Position numbers and translations under genes: made by a program. Positions 48,888 to 58,735 of a DNA stretch of 64,000 nucleotides are shown here, piece after piece; within the stretch, counting starts at the first letter, position 1; every line of letters begins with the position of its first letter. Under the pieces are notes generated by a model. That model was not told the origin of the DNA. It saw only the letters and a list, made by a program, of their open reading frames with translations, and did not search any database. Source of the stretch: Saccharomycopsis malanga (Eukaryota > Ascomycota > Saccharomycetes > Ascoideales > Saccharomycopsidaceae); NCBI GenBank assembly GCA_004014935.1, contig CP025323.1, forward strand, positions 1,674,001-1,738,000. The letters are read 5' to 3'.

Positions 48888-49415
48888 GTTCTCAGTATTG
48901 TCCTGTATCTAATGACTTTGGGCTAATTATCTACCGATCACTCACGATGACTTGTGTCTGAGACCTTAATTAAATATGTTAAGATTCCAAAATCAATGTC
49001 TGAGACTTTAATTAAATATATCAAGATTCCAGAATCAATGTCTAAGACTGCTGACTTTTTCGTTCCTCGGCTCTCTAATTTATCAATCCTGACAGCCTTT
49101 AGTTTCCTTGTACACGCCCCTGGGACTCTCTACTTTTTTTATACATTCCAAACCTTTGCCTACACACCCCTGCGCCGGTATTGCTATTCCATAGAGTTTA
49201 GCCATGTTTGCCTGTTCAATATAGTGGTATATCTCATACTATGGGCCTCGCCTATTTATCTTTATCCTAAACAGGAAATGAAAATAAAAAGCTGTTGCGT
49301 CCCATGCGTCGTCGTGCGTGCATTGCATGGCATAAGGTTGGATCTGCATACATATGACATGCATCTAGTTCTCTCGAAGAATAAAATATTAAAAGCTTGG
49401 TCTATGATGATCTGC
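48888..49415. other. Intergenic with a 48-bp tandem duplication
   Basis: 'tgtctgagaccttaattaaa' begins a 48-bp unit present twice and in part a third time (48955-49060). The rest is a promoter-like spacer with TGCATG-rich sequence at ~49310-49370. A 156-codon frame here has no sign of selection. Confidence 0.5.
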
Positions 49416-49989
49416 TCAATATAAACCCGATAAAGTTAAATGAAAATAAAAGACAACGGTCATTCTGGCGTACGATGAGCAGCTTAATGGATTGGCTAAT
49501 GCACCTATTGGCAGAATAATGAAACAAGCCATGCGCTCATTAGCCAACTGCTTTATAACCGCAGGGATTGAGGAAGATTGAGTTGAATCGTAATCAATGT
49601 GGATCTGTTTGTGTGTAGAGAAAGGATGGTCTAATTGGGAAACTGAGGCTAGGGTGTTTGCTGTTGGTTGAACGAAAGGGGTATGTTGAAGTAGATATCC
49701 CAATTTGCTACGTACAGAATCTGCTTGAATAGGGAATTCCAATGTGCTTTTGGCTCTAAAATGGCAAATTGATAACAATTCTTTGCTGAGGTATTTATAA
49801 AATAATACTGCATCATTGCTCATTTGGGTCAACACTGATGGAAAAATAGGTAAAATCATAACAGGATGTTTCATGTAGATTCCAAAGTAAGAAATACGAG
49901 TTACCAAATTCGTATCGTTTAGTGAGTTCAAGTCTATACGTTGAAAAACAAAAATAAATGTTAGTCTTTTTCTAGATTGTATTTTGGGA
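49416..49989 (-). pseudogene. Unrecognised coding-like stretch cut by SINE-1
   Basis: A minus-strand open frame of ~190 codons. Its middle has ordinary protein composition (for example KELLSICHFRAKSTLEFPIQ; SIPAVIKQLANERMACFIIL). At its 5' side it runs straight into a SINE-1 3' end (49990-50047), so its true start is gone or lies elsewhere. It could be the remnant of a gene whose beginning was displaced by the repeat, or a real but novel gene. I recognise no family. Confidence 0.35.
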
Positions 49990-50047
49990 ATAACAAAACT
50001 GGTATGTGCTGAGCTCGAAATATAACATATAATTACTAGTATTATTA
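49990..50047 (+). repeat. SINE-1 3' end fragment
   Basis: 'aacaaaactggtatgtgctg' and 'agctcgaaatataacata' with a decayed TTA tail. A linker similar to 5846-6043 follows before SINE-2. Confidence 0.7.
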
Positions 50048-50170
50048 TCAACCAATGTGAAGCATTCTCTTCTTTCAAGCTTATTAAGATTACCCAATAA
50101 CCCTTTTATGTCTGTTCATACACTTTGCAAAATACACTCTCAAAAAGGTAAAGATCTTTTCCGTTTTTAA

Positions 50171-50965
50171 CAAAAATATGTCTATATGTCTTACTATTGT
50201 CAGGTGGCCAAGTTGGTTGGGCCATCATGCGCCACCTTGAGCCACGCAAAACAAGTGTGGCGTTCCTCACTTGAGGTTTTGGGACTCGATTCGCGCTATT
50301 GGCATTTTAAATTAATTAACAACCGATTTATTGAATTAATTCAATGATATCTATGTTATTTTGATTTGAAAAAACATACAGTAACATTTTAAATTTTTTT
50401 CCTATACTATAGTACTATTTATGAAAAAAATATCAGATTTTCGCATAAATATTGGATATAACAGAAAATTGTCAATTTTGTCAAAAAAGTTGATTCTTTT
50501 GAATGATTTTTTTAAAGTCTTAACAGCAAATCAACCATACAAAAGTTATATTGTTATACTCTTTAAATCCTAGAGTTGTATATGATGTACTTTGTCTTGA
50601 GGTTTGGCTCACTATTGAGTAAAACATTATGTAGTAGTGAAGAAAGTATTATTTTGTCGAAAATAACACATAGTTTGTTAAGAATCGTGTGTTTGGCCTC
50701 TCAGAGAGACTAGCTTATTTTTTGACCTTTTTCCATAGGTTTTTATTGCTTTATTTATGCTTCCTTGAAGATTTGAATGAGTTTCCATCCCAAAGAAACG
50801 CGTATCTCAAGAACAAAAAAAGGTATAATTTACTATAGGTTTCAGGGGAGCTTTTATTCGATAATAAATCATTATAAATTGCCAAATTAGCATATTTTAT
50901 GGATCTTTGTAAGCGTAATGTGCTCATTAATAAGCTTTATGCTCTGTCCGTTTTAAAATGGGTCC
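50171..50965 (+). repeat. SINE-2 copy, long
   Basis: Head with TGGCCAAGTTGGTTGGGCC, 'cgccttgagccacgcaaaac' and GGGACTCGATTCGCGC. The body covers 'gatataacagaaaattgtc', 'aacacatagtttgttaag', 'atgcttccttgaagattt' and 'aagctttatgctctgtccg'. It shows most of the family's length (~0.8 kb). Confidence 0.82.
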
Positions 50966-50998
50966 TTGACATATACAAATAATACCAGGCTTATCGAA

Positions 50999-51185
50999 CC
51001 GCAACTCATTGGTTAGTACTCTTAGGGAAGAGAAAAAAATGCTCGGCAGGCTCAAGGATGAGAAGATTTTGATGAAAAGGGCATGATTAGGCTTTCCTTA
51101 CTAATTTTTACCAAGTCTGTTTAGACATGGGGCCTATATACGAAACAGATATTTACTGGGCTCGAAATATATGATAATATCAGTA
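50999..51185 (+). repeat. SINE-1 short-form copy, old
   Basis: The head 'gcaactcattggttagtact' and 'gggaagagaaaaaaatgc' are followed by 'ggctcaaggatgagaagatt', 'gggcctatatacgaaacag', 'atatttactgggctcg' and a short tail. Box B is absent. Confidence 0.75.
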
Positions 51186-51402
51186 TTATACAAAGGCTCG
51201 GAAACAAAGACTTGTAATTAATTAATAAACAGTGGACAGGGCCACTCCGCTCAATAAAGCACAGACCCTCAGTAAGCTTTGTCTCACCAACATTCATTTT
51301 CTATAACCATTCCAATATAAGACTACATCAACTTAATAACAGACAAAACCAATATGCCATTTTCTATGTACAAAGATTCAAACCTGAACAATCAAGCAGC
51401 AG

Positions 51403-52883
51403 CTAAGCAGCAGGTTGTATTTCACCAATGCTAGTCTTGTAATCAGCCACTTTTCTCAAACGTCTTTCTCTTCCAGTTTGGCCGGCCTTTGCTAAGATGC
51501 CGCAGATCAAGTTGGTGGTACGGATGGAGTCGTCGTTGGCAGGGATCGGATAAGTGACCAAGCTTGGCTCTGAGTCGGTGTCGATAATGCCAATTGTAGG
51601 GATTCTGGACTGCGTGGCCTCTCTGATAGCATTTCTGTTCTCCACAGGGTTAAGAACGACAATCAAGTCAGGTTTGACAAGACTGCTCTTCTCCAACTCA
51701 GTGAGATGTTTTCCTGTGGCCATGTCTGCCAAATCGATTTCCTTGCGGGCCCATCTTTTGGAGATTTCAGTACAGTTGGTGATGGTGCCTGGAATCCATC
51801 TTTCGGAAACGCAATAGCCATTGGTTCTTTCGGCCGCCGATTCTACAGAACGAGCCTGGCCCTCACGGGTGCCGAGGAAGACAATGATTCCTCCCTTTTC
51901 GGCCACTCCCTCGACAATCTTGGCTGCTCTTTTCAAATGTACAATAGTCTGCTCCAAGTCGATAATGTGGATGCCGCGGTACTCTCCGTATATGTATGGC
52001 TGTGTCGACGGTCTCCAGAGAGACACCGACTGTCCCAAGTGTGCACCGGCAGCCAAGAGCTTCTCGATGGTGATTTCCTTGTAATCCTGCGGATGCGAGA
52101 GGTCTTTATGAGGATAATAGACATCGTCGCTGATCACTGAGCCCAACGCTGCTGATGTTTTGCCATGGTGTGCCCGGCGTAAGTAAAGCTCCTGGGGCGT
52201 ATAGGCTTGTTTACGGTCGCTTCTTTTTAGAAACGGATATTTGCTATAGCCTTCTGTCATGGCATTATCTACAGCTACAGAGTCGCCAGGCTTGACAAAC
52301 TTGTCTTTTCCACCTACAAAATCGGCAAAAAAGCTTTGCAATGCATTGTCCAACACTTGCACCTTTTCTGGCTTGGCCTGCTGCGCAAGAGTCTTGACAA
52401 TCTCATCCGCACGCTTTTCGCTGAGCTCTGCCAACGATTCTACAATTCTAATCGACTCGTCATTGATTTTCTCCAAAAATAACGTACGTTTGGCAGCATC
52501 ATCTTGCTGCTCCAGCGACGTCTCTTCAATAACATTCTCCTTTGGCTGCTTTTCTTCTGGTGTCTCTGGTTCCACGTTAATTTCCACTGTCTCGCCTAGT
52601 CCAGAGTTACTCTTTGTTTTCGTGTTGCCGTTGCTATACGCCACATGTGTCGGCTTCACAAACAGCCTGGTGATCCCAAAATTAACATTTCTGCTGGCAC
52701 CTTCACTTATAAATGATGTATCTGCTCTTGGTTAATATTAATGTCCAATAATACCACATTTTCATATAACTACTCACACTTCAACGATTTCCTGACAAAA
52801 AACATTGCACCTTTTGAAACCACACCAAAATAATCTAACCGCCTTGTTGAAATCCTCGTTAAATCGACAATTCTGCTATTCAT
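51403..52883 (-). CDS. MRP4: Mitochondrial small-subunit ribosomal protein uS2m, spliced
   Basis: Component of the mitochondrial 37S subunit. Exon 1 (52883-52778) encodes a 35-residue basic presequence starting [20 protein letters not shown]; exon 2 (52721-51403) holds the rest, 474 aa in total. The exon 2 frame has no upstream ATG before a stop, so the first exon is needed. The uS2 core is unmistakable: [19 protein letters not shown], '[12 protein letters not shown]', [30 protein letters not shown] and [19 protein letters not shown], then [20 protein letters not shown]. An acidic linker (~60-120) lies before the core. S. cerevisiae Mrp4 is 394 aa. The family call is certain; the intron is inferred from sequence. 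Confidence 0.92.
52722..52777 (-). other. MRP4: Intron of MRP4 (56 nt)
   Basis: Donor GTGAGT, branch-like TATTAAC, and acceptor CAAGAGCAG. It leaves phase 1 (T|AT, Tyr) on both sides and joins a mitochondrial presequence to the ribosomal protein. The GTGAGT donor is weaker than the other three in the window. Confidence 0.8.
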
Positions 52884-53729
52884 TCCTCATCACCATTGCC
52901 CAATAGTGCAAGAAAATTTTTTGAATAGGCCAAAGGACGGAAAATTGGAAAATTTTCGGAAAATCCCCGGAACCGTCCGCCGTCCAAAATCCGTATCAAG
53001 ATTTATACTTGACTGGTTGATAAGTTTGATTAAATTATTAAATTATTAAATTTTATTGGTATCCTTTTTTAAATGTTTTTATAGGGTAGAATACGTTCAC
53101 AGATTTCGCTTCAATACATGTCATTACCTTCCGACATTTAAATGTTCGGCTAATGGTTGACATGAAAGCAAATGTAAAAAATTTCATACAGTTTAATAAA
53201 ACAAACTGTGTAGCTTACTTTTGATTGTCTGTGAGATAATTTTGCCTGTCAGAACCGAGCACTGCTTAGGAAGGCTGTCACGTTAACCATAAGCATAGTT
53301 AATTTAGTTATTTTTGGCTGTTGAACCTTCAAATGGTATCAAGTTTTGAGCAGACGCTTTTCACTAGTTTTACATTAGCTCTTATTATTCCATGTTTGTT
53401 CTGTTTACAATTACTCCCCCAATTCTTATTGGCTTGACTTACCAGTACGTACAAAAATCATTTTCAAACGCCAGGTAGACTTTATAGCGAGAATCATGTA
53501 GAAAGAACTGGTATATAAAACAAATCTCTATCAAAAGAGTCATCTTCGGTAAAGTTGCACAACAAACATTACTAGTATTGATTACTTGTCAATATTGCAT
53601 TCAACAGGTCTTTGAATTACATCTGTTTTGCCACTAACAAGCAAGTGGAAATCCCAGTAACAGATTATGGTTCATCCATGGACCTTTTTTTTGCTTATCA
53701 TTTTTTTTAGCTCATGTCATGGAAGAATT
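52884..53729. other. Intergenic upstream of MRP4
   Basis: The first 110 bp hold stacked GGAAAATTTTCGGAAAATCC-type elements (52936-52970) close to the MRP4 start, probably its promoter. The rest is AT-rich with no gene seen. Confidence 0.5.
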
Positions 53730-53985
53730 CGCGCTTGCCCAGTTATTGGGAATAAAAAGACTTAATGGGCTCCAGGGTTTGATTCCCGACTACAAACACT
53801 TTTTATTCGCTACTTTTACGATTCTGAACAGAGAAGTGTAGATTTTAGGGCTTACTTTTCAATTAAGTGACAAATTTATGGACTTGTTTGGTTTTCCCCG
53901 CTGTTTTTTACCAAATCTCGTTAGACATAACGCATATATACGAAACTAATACTTATTAGGATCGAAATATCATTATCATTAGTAT
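53730..53985 (+). repeat. SINE-1 copy, older
   Basis: 'gcttgcccagttattgggaa' is a decayed head. It is followed by a box B variant GGTTTGATTCCCG, 'ctacttttacgattctgaac', the body and the 3' end (gcatatatacgaaactaat). Confidence 0.7.
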
Positions 53986-54226
53986 CAAAAAAATAAATAC
54001 CCTCAAATTGTAGTTATTAAATAACCAAATTGACACCATATAAGTGCTACTGTCCTTACGGTTTACCCATCGTACGGCATCACCATTTTATAGTCCGGGT
54101 AACGCTCCGCTTTTATAGGGAAAACCGACGTGGAAAACAGTCGTGTTCAATCAATTGTTAATGACAAGAAAGTGAATAGTTTGATTTCGCAACATTTTAC
54201 GCTATCAACACACAATATATTTAAAA

Positions 54227-54599
54227 TGGTATGTAATATCGATGGTTTTAAACAATAGGCAAACTTTGTTTTTTCGCAAAAGCGTTTAATAAAGAAAATA
54301 ATTTTGTATGGTAATTTATAACTATTTACTAACATAATCAGTCTTCCTCAGCTGTTCCAGGTGGTGCCAGAACCTTAGCTAAACGCCGTAATGCAAAGGA
54401 AAAATCCAGTCAAGCTCCAACATCTGCCAGGGCTGCAGGCGCCAATGGTTCTTCTGCTGCAATGTTGAAACTTTTCACCGACGAGGCTGAGGGTTTAAGT
54501 GTCGATCCGTTAGTAGTATTGTTCTTGTCTGTTGGTTTCATCTTTTCTGTTATTGGTTTACATGTAATTGCCAAAGTCACTGGAAAGTTGACTGCCTAA
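54227..54599 (+). CDS. SBH1: Sec61-beta subunit of the ER translocon, spliced
   Basis: Small tail-anchored subunit of the Sec61 channel in the ER membrane. Exon 1 is only the ATG (54227-54229); exon 2 is 54342-54599. The 86-aa product starts MSSSAVPGGARTLAKRRNAK, as in Sbh1/Sbh2, and continues MLKLFTDEAEGLSVDPLVVL (~47-66) into the single C-terminal membrane span (VLFLSVGFIFSVIGLHVIAK) and a short end GKLTA. The length equals the family's usual 80-90 aa. An unspliced reading would lack the ATG. It is convergent with AIM10, the same neighbour and orientation that I recall for S. cerevisiae SBH1. S. cerevisiae has two paralogues; I use the SBH1 name on the basis of this linkage. Confidence 0.92.
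54230..54341 (+). other. SBH1: Intron of SBH1 (112 nt) directly after the start codon
   Basis: Canonical GTATGT donor immediately follows ATG. TACTAAC (54327-54333) and the acceptor ATAATCAG complete it. Phase 0. Confidence 0.93.
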
Positions 54600-54887
54600 T
54601 TGGTTTATTTGTATTCTTGCTCTACTTTTTGGATATATCTTGGAAAAGAGTTTGCCCAATGGCTGGTTTTCCACAATAGTTGATTTTTTTCTGCTCAATT
54701 ATTTCAACTCTTGTTGTGTACACTTTTCTGCTTATTTTTTTCAATTTACGACCATGGTTTTATGAACTGTCAATGTTTTTCCAAGTGTAACCGAGTTTTG
54801 TAGGCGTAATTGTTTGAAAAACATACCAGTTGGATTTGTTACTTCTGATTTAACGAGTTATTTTTTATATTGATGTATTATCCAGCC

Positions 54888-55238
54888 GCTTACCAGAATG
54901 GCTCAGTGCCACAAGTAAATAAATGTTATCGGTAATTGAGTCGCTGAGCATGATAGTTTAGCAGATAATACTCCCAGAGAAAAAAACAAGACATAATAAA
55001 CTCGAGGGTTTGACTACCAAAACTAAATCCTTTCACTCGCTGCTTTTTAGAATGTTGAACAGGTATACTGTCCAAAGTATGAACTAGACCAATAGTGCTT
55101 ACTTTCCCATCTTTTGAATTAGAAAATCATGATAATTGGACAAGGTTGGGTTTTCTTTATTAACATTTACCAATCGCTTTAGAAATAGCGCATATATACG
55201 AATCTAACATGTACTGGGCTTGAATTATAAGATAATAT
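54888..55238 (+). repeat. SINE-1 copy, long and old
   Basis: The head 'ccgcttaccagaatggctcagtg' is followed by an extra ~70 bp, then 'cccagagaaaaaaacaag', a decayed box B (GGGTTTGACTACC), 'cactcgctgctttttagaat', the body and the 3' end (gcatatatacgaatctaac). Confidence 0.72.
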
Positions 55239-55800
55239 ATGGAATGCCTTACTATGGCCATGTGGCCAAGTTGGTGGGGCCATCATGCGCCACGCAAAAC
55301 AAGTGTGGCGTTCCTCACTTGGGGTTTTGGGACTCGATTCGCGCTCTTGTCATTTTGGAGTAATCATCAAATGTTTTATTGAAATAAATCAGTGCTATCA
55401 TGTTATTTTGATTTGAAAAAATAAACCTCAACATCCTAAATTTTTTCCCTATATTACAGTACTATTTATGATACAAATTGCTAGATTTTCGAATAGATAT
55501 TTGATATAACGGATTTTTGTCATTTTTGACAAAAAGTTGATTATTTTAAATCATATTCTGGGATCTTGGAGCAAACCAAACCATGAACGAATTGTATTTA
55601 TATACTCTGTAGATCCTAAAGCCTTTCTCCGCGCCCTTTGTCTTGATATTTGGTTTTTGTAAACTATTCAATACTGAGCTAGTATAATTTTGTCGAAAAT
55701 AATACATAATTTGATAAGAATTGTGTTTTTCACCCCTCAGTATCTTGATTTTTTTTGACATTATTGCATAGTTTTTGATTGTTTTTACAAAAATGATAAT
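55239..55800 (+). repeat. SINE-2 copy
   Basis: The head 'ggaatgccttactatggcc' with TGGCCAAGTTGGTGGGGCC and GGGACTCGATTCGCGC begins at the SINE-1 3' end. Body through 'gatataacggatttttgtc', 'aatacataatttgataag' and 'ttgattgtttttac'. The 3' part is short. Confidence 0.8.
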
Positions 55801-56094
55801 TCAACCATGATGAAAGAGTTTTATTGTTCAAAGTCTAAATTAAGATTCAAGCAAAAAATACATTTTTCAGACTATGTTTATTTATAAAACTGATTTATAG
55901 TTTATAATATTACGATGGATTTAAATTGAATTAAGAATATTCTTTTTATTAATTGTAAGTGCAGAATGTACCAATATCAGCTTTAACAAATGGTAAAATC
56001 ATTACATGACAAGGCCGAACATTCAATTAGATTCATACAATTAGTACTCATATGCGATAAAACATATATTTCCAGAAGAGCCATTATTTACAAA

Positions 56095-57828
56095 TTACAA
56101 GTCTTTCAACAAGCTTTGGACCACTTTTACTACAGCGTCCTTATGAACAAAATGTTTTTCGATGCCGTCTTTATCTATGAGGACTTCCCATTGCCAATTT
56201 TCGTGGTTTGTTTCGTGCAATTGTTTCCAAGCCAACGACTGATTTTGATCGCGTTTTGCCCTAACTTCGATTTCAACTGTTGGAAAACGTTTCCCAACAA
56301 TCAAAACTAATGGGATTCCAATGATTTGGCTTTCCCGTATTCTGAAAGGCAAAGGCAAGTCGTTTCTTGTATCATTTGAAGTGTCGATACCGTTTTCCCT
56401 GAGAAGCTTTACTAGGTTTATAACGTCTTGAGAATCAGCGAGAGTCTTGGCAGAAACAACGGTAACATGATAAGGAGCAACGCTAGCAGGCCAACACAAA
56501 CCTTTTTCGTCTCTTTTCACTTCGGCAATTGCAGCCAACAATCTAGAAACACCTATTCCGTAACAACCCATTTCAAACAACTGGAAAGTAGACTGTTTGT
56601 CGATGAATCCAGCATTGAGAGGTTTGGAATACCGTTTTCCTAGATAAAATGTGTGGCCGACTTCAATAGCATTGGAAGCAGTTAAATGGCCTTTACCGCA
56701 TTCTCCACAGACTTCTCCTTCATGAGCTTCCACGACGGAGATGTCATTGAACGTGGTGAAAGAATTTCTTTGGAAAGCTACGTCTTGTGGGAAATCGGGC
56801 AAATTAGTTTCTGCCGTGACTCTCGGGTCAATCACTCTGACAATTGACTTGACTGCAATTTCGGAATTGTCGTTGATTTTGAACTGGTCAAGAACCTGTT
56901 CGTTGGTGCTGTTATGGTTGATGACGATATCATCTATTTCTGCTTTTAGAGTGGAAGTGGTCAACGTTCGGTCTGATGGATAATACACTGCTACCAAAGT
57001 GCTGTTATCGACGGTAGTGTAGTATTTGACATTGGCATTCTGAGCAGGGACGGCATTTTCAGTGGGAAACGACACAGTTTTCTCTACATTACTTACATTG
57101 TTACAAGCACTACAGGTCAACAAAGTGTCTTCGCCCGAAGAATGGAGAAAATGCCACTCCAAACTCATGTCTCCACCAATATCTCCACTGTCAGCATTGG
57201 CAGCAACAAAAGGCACATTTAGATCAGTAAAAATCCGACGGTACGCCTCGTTGACGCTACGGAAAGTCTTGATAGCACTGGCAGCATCCACATCAAACGA
57301 ATAACCGTCTTTCATGATGAATTCTCGCCCTCGAAGAAGCCCAAAACGAGGCCGTTTCTCGTCCCGATACTTTCGGGTGATTTGATACACCAACACCGGC
57401 AATTGCTTGTAGCTTTGCACATTTCTGTTGATGATATCTGTGATTTCCTCCTCACAGGTGGCAACCAAACATAGACTTGCCTTTTTCGAGTCCTGGAGCT
57501 TGAAGAGCTCGGTATTTTGCCAACGGCCTGTTTTTTCCCACAACCCAGCCCCCGACAAGGACGATAAACTGACTTGCTCAAACCCTATTTCTTCCATACG
57601 CTTCTGGATGATCCCAGAGATCTTCTGGATGGTCCGCAATCCATTAGGAAGCCAATGGACAAGCCCTGCTGCCGGCTGTTTCACAAATCCCAACTTTTGT
57701 AAGAGCTCATGTGTAGGTATTCTGCTCTTGTCCCGGGGTATTGAGTTGAGATCAACGAATAAATGGTTCTTACTGATGGTAGACTGGTATCTACAGCCTC
57801 TCACGGCGGCTTTTGCGCTTGAAATCAT
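56095..57828 (-). CDS. AIM10: Mitochondrial prolyl-tRNA synthetase
   Basis: Class II aminoacyl-tRNA synthetase that charges mitochondrial tRNA-Pro. At 577 aa it is the length of S. cerevisiae Aim10 (576). The N-terminus MISSAKAAVRGCRYQSTISKN is a mitochondrial presequence. The bacterial-type ProRS core follows: motif 1 region KQPAAGLVHWLPNGLRT (~50-66), motif 2 KYRDEKRPRFGLLRGREFIMKD (~153-174) and a middle segment with CSACNN and GECGKGH. Motif 3 is MGCYGIGVSRLLAAIAE. The C-terminal anticodon domain ends in VKVVQSLLKDL. No truncation is seen. It starts at the first in-frame ATG. Confidence 0.94.
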   Translation of the reverse strand: MISSAKAAVRGCRYQSTISKNHLFVDLNSIPRDKSRIPTHELLQKLGFVKQPAAGLVHWLPNGLRTIQKISGIIQKRMEEIGFEQVSLSSLSGAGLWEKTGRWQNTELFKLQDSKKASLCLVATCEEEITDIINRNVQSYKQLPVLVYQITRKYRDEKRPRFGLLRGREFIMKDGYSFDVDAASAIKTFRSVNEAYRRIFTDLNVPFVAANADSGDIGGDMSLEWHFLHSSGEDTLLTCSACNNVSNVEKTVSFPTENAVPAQNANVKYYTTVDNSTLVAVYYPSDRTLTTSTLKAEIDDIVINHNSTNEQVLDQFKINDNSEIAVKSIVRVIDPRVTAETNLPDFPQDVAFQRNSFTTFNDISVVEAHEGEVCGECGKGHLTASNAIEVGHTFYLGKRYSKPLNAGFIDKQSTFQLFEMGCYGIGVSRLLAAIAEVKRDEKGLCWPASVAPYHVTVVSAKTLADSQDVINLVKLLRENGIDTSNDTRNDLPLPFRIRESQIIGIPLVLIVGKRFPTVEIEVRAKRDQNQSLAWKQLHETNHENWQWEVLIDKDGIEKHFVHKDAVVKVVQSLLKDL

Positions 57829-57982
57829 TGATGTTATCGTGCAAAAAGATTGATATTGGCAGTGAAATATTCCAATTTTGAATTTTCAGTGCGCACGGGT
57901 TGGAAATCAAATAATAAGGCCTAAATCTACAATGATTCACAGAGCTGTTTTTCAACCATCGTATTTTAATTATTTAGAAATG

Positions 57983-58215
57983 TCGCCACTGGACAGAATA
58001 GTCAGTGGTCTCGAAAAAAAGAAAATACTCTCAATAGGCTCAAATGTGAGTCGCGTATGATCAACTGGACTTGTTTGGGTTTTGCTCGCAACGTTTTACC
58101 AAGTCCTTTGAAATAAAACACATATATACGAAACTGGTCACTGGGTCATATGGCTCAGTGGTTAGTGCTCTCGGAGAAGAGAAAAAGACCAGCAGGATAG
58201 TTTAGCCGATAGAAT
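57983..58215 (+). repeat. Two SINE-1 pieces in tandem
   Basis: 57983-58137 is an old short-form copy (cgccactggacagaatagtc ... cacatatatacgaaactgg). Directly after it 58139-58215 is a well-preserved head (tcactgggtcatatggctca, 'gtggttagtgctctcggag') without body. Confidence 0.72.
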
Positions 58216-58735
58216 CCTAATTTATGTCACAATATTACTATAAAGCCTTCATGTTTTGCTTATCTCGTTAAAGATTTACTCATTTTCTCAAAACGTGAGA
58301 CGTGAGTAAAGGGGGGACCCTTGGGAAACGTTTTGTTAAGCATAGGCATCTGATTGTGCTACAAGGTTAATTTATCCCAATTTATGTCACAGTATTACTA
58401 TAAAGCTTTCATATCTTGCTTATCTTGTCAAAGATTTACTCATATTTCCAAAATTTGAGACGTGAGTAAAGGGGGTACCCTTGGGAAGCATTTTCTCGAA
58501 ACGTAAGACGTCGAGTAAAGGGGGGACCCTTGGGAGACCGCTCGTTAAACATAAGTAAAGGGGGGACCCTTGGGAAGCATTTTTTCAAAACACAAGCAAA
58601 GGGGGGGCCCTTGGGAAACGTTTTGTTAAACATAGGCATCTGATTGTCCTACAAGGTTAATTTATCCCAATTTATGTCACAGTATTACTATAAAGCTTTC
58701 ATATCTTGCTTATCTTGTCAAAGATTACTCATTCA
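58214..58735 (+). repeat. Tandem array with hairpin motifs
   Basis: Three copies of an ~75-bp unit (aatttatgtcacagtattac ... cttatcttgtcaaagattac) alternate with five copies of AGTAAAGGGGGGACCCTTGG and close variants at about 58310, 58465, 58516, 58556 and 58596. Each hairpin motif can fold as AAGGG/CCCTT around GGGA. The same motif lies inside NUP82. Open frames on the minus strand (KGPPF repeats) follow from the repeat. Confidence 0.85.

Noticed and set aside
48954-49424. 156-codon plus-strand frame after the chitinase gene
   Set aside because: Starts in a 48-bp tandem duplication and lacks any recognisable pattern; probably promoter DNA.
58436-58639. 67-codon frame with KGPPF repeats
   Set aside because: Translation of the hairpin array; no start context or homologue.
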